Shown: positions 60,617-64,000 of the stretch, piece after piece
Numbering within the stretch: position 1 is the stretch's first letter
Layout of the letters: each line of letters opens with the position of its first letter
NCBI GenBank assembly: GCA_049115815.1
Contig: JAGDZO010000006.1
Location: forward strand, 434,001-498,000
Length of the DNA: 64,000 nt
Direction: 5' to 3'
Source: Marinoscillum sp049115815
Lineage (GTDB): Bacteria > Bacteroidota > Bacteroidia > Cytophagales > Cyclobacteriaceae
The notes under the pieces: generated by a model
The model's database searches: none
What the model was told of the DNA's origin: nothing
Seen by the model: the letters and a program-made list of their open reading frames with translations, nothing else
Made by a program: the position numbers and the translations under genes

Positions 60617-62902
60617 TCATCTAAAAAGTGCATATCTGACACCTAAAAATCCTCGAATACCTTGGTTGCTAGCATACACATAAGTGGGGTCAAAAGTTAA
60701 TGCATTTGGGTTTTGAGGAGTGGCAATTACTTGGCCTTGTGCATCAAACTCTACACCTCTATCAAAAGGATCAAAAGCCCTAGCTATGCTATTGGATGGA
60801 GGAGTGAAATTGAGCAAGTTTTTTACTCCGCCGTAAATTTCCCATTCTCGGCCAATAGTCTTCGTAAATTGGATGTTTTGAATGCTCCACCAAGGGGAGT
60901 ACTCATCTCGGTTATCCTCAGTGCCTAAAAGCGGAAGCCGCATGGGGCCATAAAGATTTCCAGTATAGTCAACGGTCAAGCCTATTCCTTGAAAAGTATA
61001 TCCCATACTCCATACTCCCTGTACAGACTCTGTTAGTAATTGTCTAGATCGCTTATTGTCTTCAACAATGGATACGTCCATCAGGGTAGCACCAGCCAAC
61101 AACTTAAGCCCATTGATCCATGAGACATCCATATTTAACGAAACACCCTTCGAGATAGAATGGCCTTGAAGATTGTCATAAATAATCTGATTAGGATCTG
61201 TATCATAATCTGGCAAAATCCGATTTGAAAAGTAGGTGTAAAAAGCACTAGCATCTAAACCGACAAATACATTCTTGATCGTATATATTTTCTTAACGTA
61301 GTTGATGTTTGTGTTCCATGAAGTCTCTGGCTGCAGTTCACTCGCAAATACAATATCTCGTGCTCCTGTAAGTGCGGCATGATCTTCTGTGAACACATTG
61401 GCCACACGATAACCATTACCTAAGCTCCAGCGAAAGATGTTCATTTTGTCGTAAGAATTCCATTTGTAATTAAGCCTTGGAGTTAAGATGCTTCCATGTT
61501 GGCTATTATAATCATACCTAAGTCCTAATAAGAGATTGTTTTGCTCATTGACTTGAAGCTCATTTTGAAGAAATAATCCGGGTAAGTGAGTAATAGCTGA
61601 CTCGTTGACATTGCTATTGGAGTTGAATGTAGCAGGTGTATTGTCATCATAATAGGTATATCGGTAGGAGAGTCCTAGCAACAAATCATGATTCATAATT
61701 TCCTTGTTCCAGGTAAGCTGACTGAAACCTACATACTGATCTGCGACATACGATAATTCTCCATAGACTGAATTTTGATTATGACCATTGGCACTGAATT
61801 GGAATTCAATATTTTCTCGTGATGGAAGTTGATAAACACCAAACAATTCCCATCTATTGGTATAAATACTTTCTCCATAAACTTGGTCTCCTCCACGATC
61901 CGCTTCGGTCCATTGCATCTGACCTCCCCATCTATTCTCATAAACGTATCTTCCAGCTAGAGAAAGTGTCTTGTCATCTTTTCTCAGAATATTCAACTTG
62001 TTGAAAATTGAAACTCTATTCTGTAAGGTGAGATCTGTAAAGCCATCATTGTTATTATCCACTGGATTCTGATAATTAAAATAATTGATGCCGAGTAATG
62101 ATTCGACATTCTGGCTGATTTTATATTTCACACCCAAATCGATATTATACTCCTGCCAGTCTGTAGCGAATATATCTGCTGAAACTAAGGGAGCGGCTTG
62201 TGGACGTTTGGTGATGATATTTATCAATCCTCCTACAGCTTCAGATCCATAAAGCGTAGATGCTGGTCCCTTCACAACTTCTATTCGATCTACTAGAGCT
62301 TGTGGTATGCCATTTAAACCATAAACGGTTGATAGCCCACTCACTATTGGCATCCCATCTATTAGGATCATAGTATATGGGCCTTCGAGACCATTGATAT
62401 GGATATCTCCAGTGTTGCAGACATTACAGTTCAATTGAGGTCGAACCCCGTTTACATGCTGCAACGACTCAAAAACAGAAGGTGTAGGATTTGCTTTAAA
62501 GAACTCACCAGAAAAAACTTCGATTGGAACCGGACTTTCCAATCTACTCATTTCTTTCATGGTACCTGTAACTACTACTTGATCTAGTTTATAAGTGGAT
62601 TCTGTAAGTTCGATATTGAGTTCCAGCCCTAGTTTATCATCTATAGATATACTTTGTTTATGAGGTAGAAACCCAATACTCGACACGATAAGCGTATAGT
62701 CACCCGTTGGTATCTTATCAATTACGAAATCACCGTTGATATCAGAAGCCGCCCCAAATGAAGTGCCCTGCAAGCCAATGGTTGCAAATTCAACCGCTTC
62801 ACCCGCATTAGAAATATTTCCGCTAATGGTACCAGTCTGAGCATATACCATCGAGTAGTAACTCATTAGCCAAAGGAGATAGCTACATGATAAGTATTTC
62901 AT
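60617..62902 (-). CDS. TonB-dependent receptor (metal-regulated type)
   Basis: 761 aa. Signal peptide to about residue 21. A carboxypeptidase-like regulatory domain (25-100) is followed by the TonB box region QVVVTGT and the plug. The plug has a Cys pair, Cys159/Cys162 (CNVCNTGDIHINGLEG), and the usual ILIDGMPI and VVKGPASTLYGSEAVGGLINI. The barrel follows and ends GVRYALF, with a final Arg. It imports an unknown substrate across the outer membrane. Divergence from an MntR/DtxR regulator and the operator-like repeats suggest a metal or metal-chelate substrate (inference). Confidence 0.92.
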   Translation of the reverse strand: MKYLSCSYLLWLMSYYSMVYAQTGTISGNISNAGEAVEFATIGLQGTSFGAASDINGDFVIDKIPTGDYTLIVSSIGFLPHKQSISIDDKLGLELNIELTESTYKLDQVVVTGTMKEMSRLESPVPIEVFSGEFFKANPTPSVFESLQHVNGVRPQLNCNVCNTGDIHINGLEGPYTMILIDGMPIVSGLSTVYGLNGIPQALVDRIEVVKGPASTLYGSEAVGGLINIITKRPQAAPLVSADIFATDWQEYNIDLGVKYKISQNVESLLGINYFNYQNPVDNNNDGFTDLTLQNRVSIFNKLNILRKDDKTLSLAGRYVYENRWGGQMQWTEADRGGDQVYGESIYTNRWELFGVYQLPSRENIEFQFSANGHNQNSVYGELSYVADQYVGFSQLTWNKEIMNHDLLLGLSYRYTYYDDNTPATFNSNSNVNESAITHLPGLFLQNELQVNEQNNLLLGLRYDYNSQHGSILTPRLNYKWNSYDKMNIFRWSLGNGYRVANVFTEDHAALTGARDIVFASELQPETSWNTNINYVKKIYTIKNVFVGLDASAFYTYFSNRILPDYDTDPNQIIYDNLQGHSISKGVSLNMDVSWINGLKLLAGATLMDVSIVEDNKRSRQLLTESVQGVWSMGYTFQGIGLTVDYTGNLYGPMRLPLLGTEDNRDEYSPWWSIQNIQFTKTIGREWEIYGGVKNLLNFTPPSNSIARAFDPFDRGVEFDAQGQVIATPQNPNALTFDPTYVYASNQGIRGFLGVRYALFR

Positions 62903-62928
62903 TGGTATATTTATTGATAATAGAATTG

Positions 62929-62959
62929 CAAAATTATAATGTTAGTCTATTCTAACAAA
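62929..62959 (-). promoter_or_regulatory. Promoter of the TonB receptor operon
   Basis: On the reverse strand, TTTG (62956-62959), a 19-bp spacer and TAATTTTG (62929-62936), both exact matches. The transcript starts about 20 nt before the ATG. Confidence 0.7.
62940..62957. promoter_or_regulatory. Operator-like inverted repeat between -33 and -7 of the TonB promoter
   Basis: TGTTAG-N6-CTAACA, perfect arms, filling the spacer between the two promoter boxes. This is the classic place for a repressor site, probably for the adjacent MntR/DtxR-family protein. Confidence 0.65.
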
Positions 62960-62977
62960 TTTATTAAAGCATATTTT

Positions 62978-62993
62978 TTTACATTTGTGTAAA
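62978..62993. promoter_or_regulatory. Inverted repeat over the -7 box of the regulator gene
   Basis: TTTACA-N4-TGTAAA, perfect arms. It overlaps the exact -7 box TACATTTG (62980-62987) of the regulator gene, so it may allow autoregulation. Confidence 0.55.
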
Positions 62994-63005
62994 CAGAAAA
63001 TAGAA

Positions 63006-63659
63006 TTGATTTCATCTACAGAAGAAAACTATCTCAAAGCGGTTTATGCCCTTTCTCAGCAAGAAAACCAGGTAAGCATATCAGACATTAGTGCATACTT
63101 GGAAGTGAGCAAGCCTAGCATCAATAGCATGATTAAAAATCTGCAGGCTAAAGCACTTGTGAAATATGAGAAATACAAGCCAATAGAATTAACGGCTAAA
63201 GGAAAGGAAATTGCTGCGCTCGTAGTGCGGAAACATCGATTGACAGAGATGTATCTCGTCAATCAAATGGGTTTTGGCTGGGAAGAGGTGCATCAAATAG
63301 CAGAGCAAATGGAGCATATCAAATCTCCTGCGCTATTTGATAGGATGGATGAACTTATGGGGTATCCAAAGACAGACCCTCATGGCTCTCCCATACCTGA
63401 CAAACAAGGAAAAATAACCACTCGAGCCTTGATTCCAATGAGCGAATGTGAGGTAGGCAAGGAGGTAAGGCTAGTGGCATTGGAAAACTCCTCGGATGAT
63501 TTCTTAGCTTTCTTAAATAGCAGAGAGATTTCTTTAGGGATTTCTATACGCTTGATCAGCAAAGAACCTTTTGATCGCAGTATTACTGTTGATTACCTGA
63601 ATAAACAAAATGAAGTCCTAAGCGCTAAGGTCTGTGATAGATTATTGGTGTCTTACTGA
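63006..63659 (+). CDS. mntR: MntR/DtxR-family metal-dependent repressor
   Basis: 217 aa. N-terminal winged helix (ISSTEENYLKAVYALSQQ, VSISDISAYLEVSKPSINSMIKNLQ), dimer/metal domain (VVRKHRLTEMYL and EQMEHIKS with the metal-site His, Glu, Glu, His), and a C-terminal FeoA/SH3-like domain. The first ligand position is Asn in place of Asp or Met, common in Bacteroidota. It probably senses Mn or Fe and represses the divergent TonB operon. I use the TTG at 63006: the earlier TTG at 62985 falls inside the -7 box. Confidence 0.88.
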   Translation: MISSTEENYLKAVYALSQQENQVSISDISAYLEVSKPSINSMIKNLQAKALVKYEKYKPIELTAKGKEIAALVVRKHRLTEMYLVNQMGFGWEEVHQIAEQMEHIKSPALFDRMDELMGYPKTDPHGSPIPDKQGKITTRALIPMSECEVGKEVRLVALENSSDDFLAFLNSREISLGISIRLISKEPFDRSITVDYLNKQNEVLSAKVCDRLLVSY

Positions 63660-63771
63660 GGTCACTTAGGTACGAATAGGTGGAGCAGCATTTAAAGAAA
63701 AGGATCTAGACTCGAGATATATGTGTTTTGAGTCTTTAGGTTGTTATTCCGCAAATTTGCACCTTTGACTC

Positions 63772-64000
63772 ATGAAGGCTGAGTCTCTCAATTTGTTTCA
63801 TGTTCCATTAAATCAGTTGGTTGATTTGATCAGAGAGGGCGTTCCAAGTTTCGAATATGACTTCAAAAAACATCTGATTCGTTTACTAGACGAAGACCAT
63901 GAAGAGTTAGGCCATATTCGATTACCTCTTCATATTTCATTGGATAAAGGATTACATATCAATGAAACAGTCCCTTTCGTATTGTATATGACAATTGAAT
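63772..64000 (+). CDS. Hypothetical protein, N-terminal part (cut by window end)
   Basis: 76 codons from ATG to the edge of the window. The sequence (SLNLFHVPLNQLVDLIREGV, then a Leu/Glu/His-rich part) has no motif I know. It is on the same strand as the repressor gene with a 112-bp gap, which contains GCAAATTTGC at 63751-63760 but no clear promoter. Confidence 0.55.
   Translation, partial: MKAESLNLFHVPLNQLVDLIREGVPSFEYDFKKHLIRLLDEDHEELGHIRLPLHISLDKGLHINETVPFVLYMTIE

Noticed and set aside
62985..63005. Earlier TTG start of the MntR-like gene
   Set aside because: It lies within the TACATTTG promoter box, so it would not be in the mRNA.

Overview
The window is 64 kb of an AT-rich, gene-dense chromosome from a Bacteroidota bacterium, most likely a marine member of the Cytophagales. 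The evidence for this is a C-terminal type IX secretion signal (5221-6768), two TonB-dependent receptors, YbiT-type ABC-F, M16 and M23 enzymes in the forms typical of the phylum, menaquinone and biotin genes, DnaE with an N-terminal proofreading domain, and several exact matches to the Bacteroidota -7 promoter element TAnnTTTG. I found no tRNA, rRNA, CRISPR array, insertion sequence, integrase or phage gene. The content looks like core chromosome with lineage-specific pieces. The first and last genes are cut by the window edges.

Layout. 1-3.3 kb: end of a TonB receptor, a voltage-gated K+ channel with a zinc-ribbon tail, and a double-FAS1 lipoprotein. 3.5-9.7 kb: DUF1800/DUF1501 pair (the second protein has both a Tat-like signal and a type IX sorting domain) and a large VPS10/BNR-type exported propeller protein. 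9.7-12 kb: ArsC, a quinone oxidoreductase and an LpxR-like outer-membrane protein. 12-16 kb: bioF, menB (opposite strand), bioD and bioA. 16-19 kb: Crp/Fnr regulator, DUF5996, and a double-CDGSH/glutamate-synthase fusion. 20-24.7 kb: trxA and dnaE. 24.8-31.2 kb: lipoproteins, an M16 peptidase and an AI-2E family transporter. 31.4-42.8 kb: aconitase, a free-standing RluA accessory domain, LuxC-type acyl-CoA reductase facing a ferredoxin, an orphan IF2-N protein, a glucokinase-fadD-dehydrogenase operon, DUF2911, a GNAT-like protein and an aquaglyceroporin. 42.9-51.3 kb: WD40 protein, enoyl-CoA hydratase, YaaA, an exonuclease fused to a degenerate GIY-YIG domain, DEAD-box helicase, a small charged protein and YbiT. 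51.4-56.8 kb: pullulanase, TruA, an unusual zinc-finger SDR and carbonic anhydrase. 57-59.3 kb: cold-shock protein with a long structured leader, a CPA1-like antiporter and MsrB. 59.3-64 kb: M23 peptidase and TonB receptor, divergent from an MntR/DtxR-family repressor, then a cut gene.

How the genes work together. The best-supported regulatory unit is at 62.9 kb. A metal-dependent repressor and a TonB receptor/M23 operon are transcribed away from each other, with one inverted repeat between the -33 and -7 boxes of the receptor promoter and another over the -7 box of the repressor promoter. A second compact divergent control region lies between the acyl-CoA reductase and the ferredoxin at 35.56-35.59 kb. 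RNA-handling genes (DEAD-box helicase, small charged protein, Csp) have phylum-type promoters, and two of them have leaders near 200 nt.

Genome style is also informative. Five of twelve convergent gene pairs have stop codons that abut or overlap, while the three widely spaced pairs each carry a bidirectional terminator. At least seven genes appear to start with TTG. No locus is clearly a wholly new system. The most unusual proteins are the dead-nuclease fusion, the lone RluA accessory domain, the CDGSH-GltS fusion, the antiporter lacking its usual aspartate and the SDR lacking its usual tyrosine.
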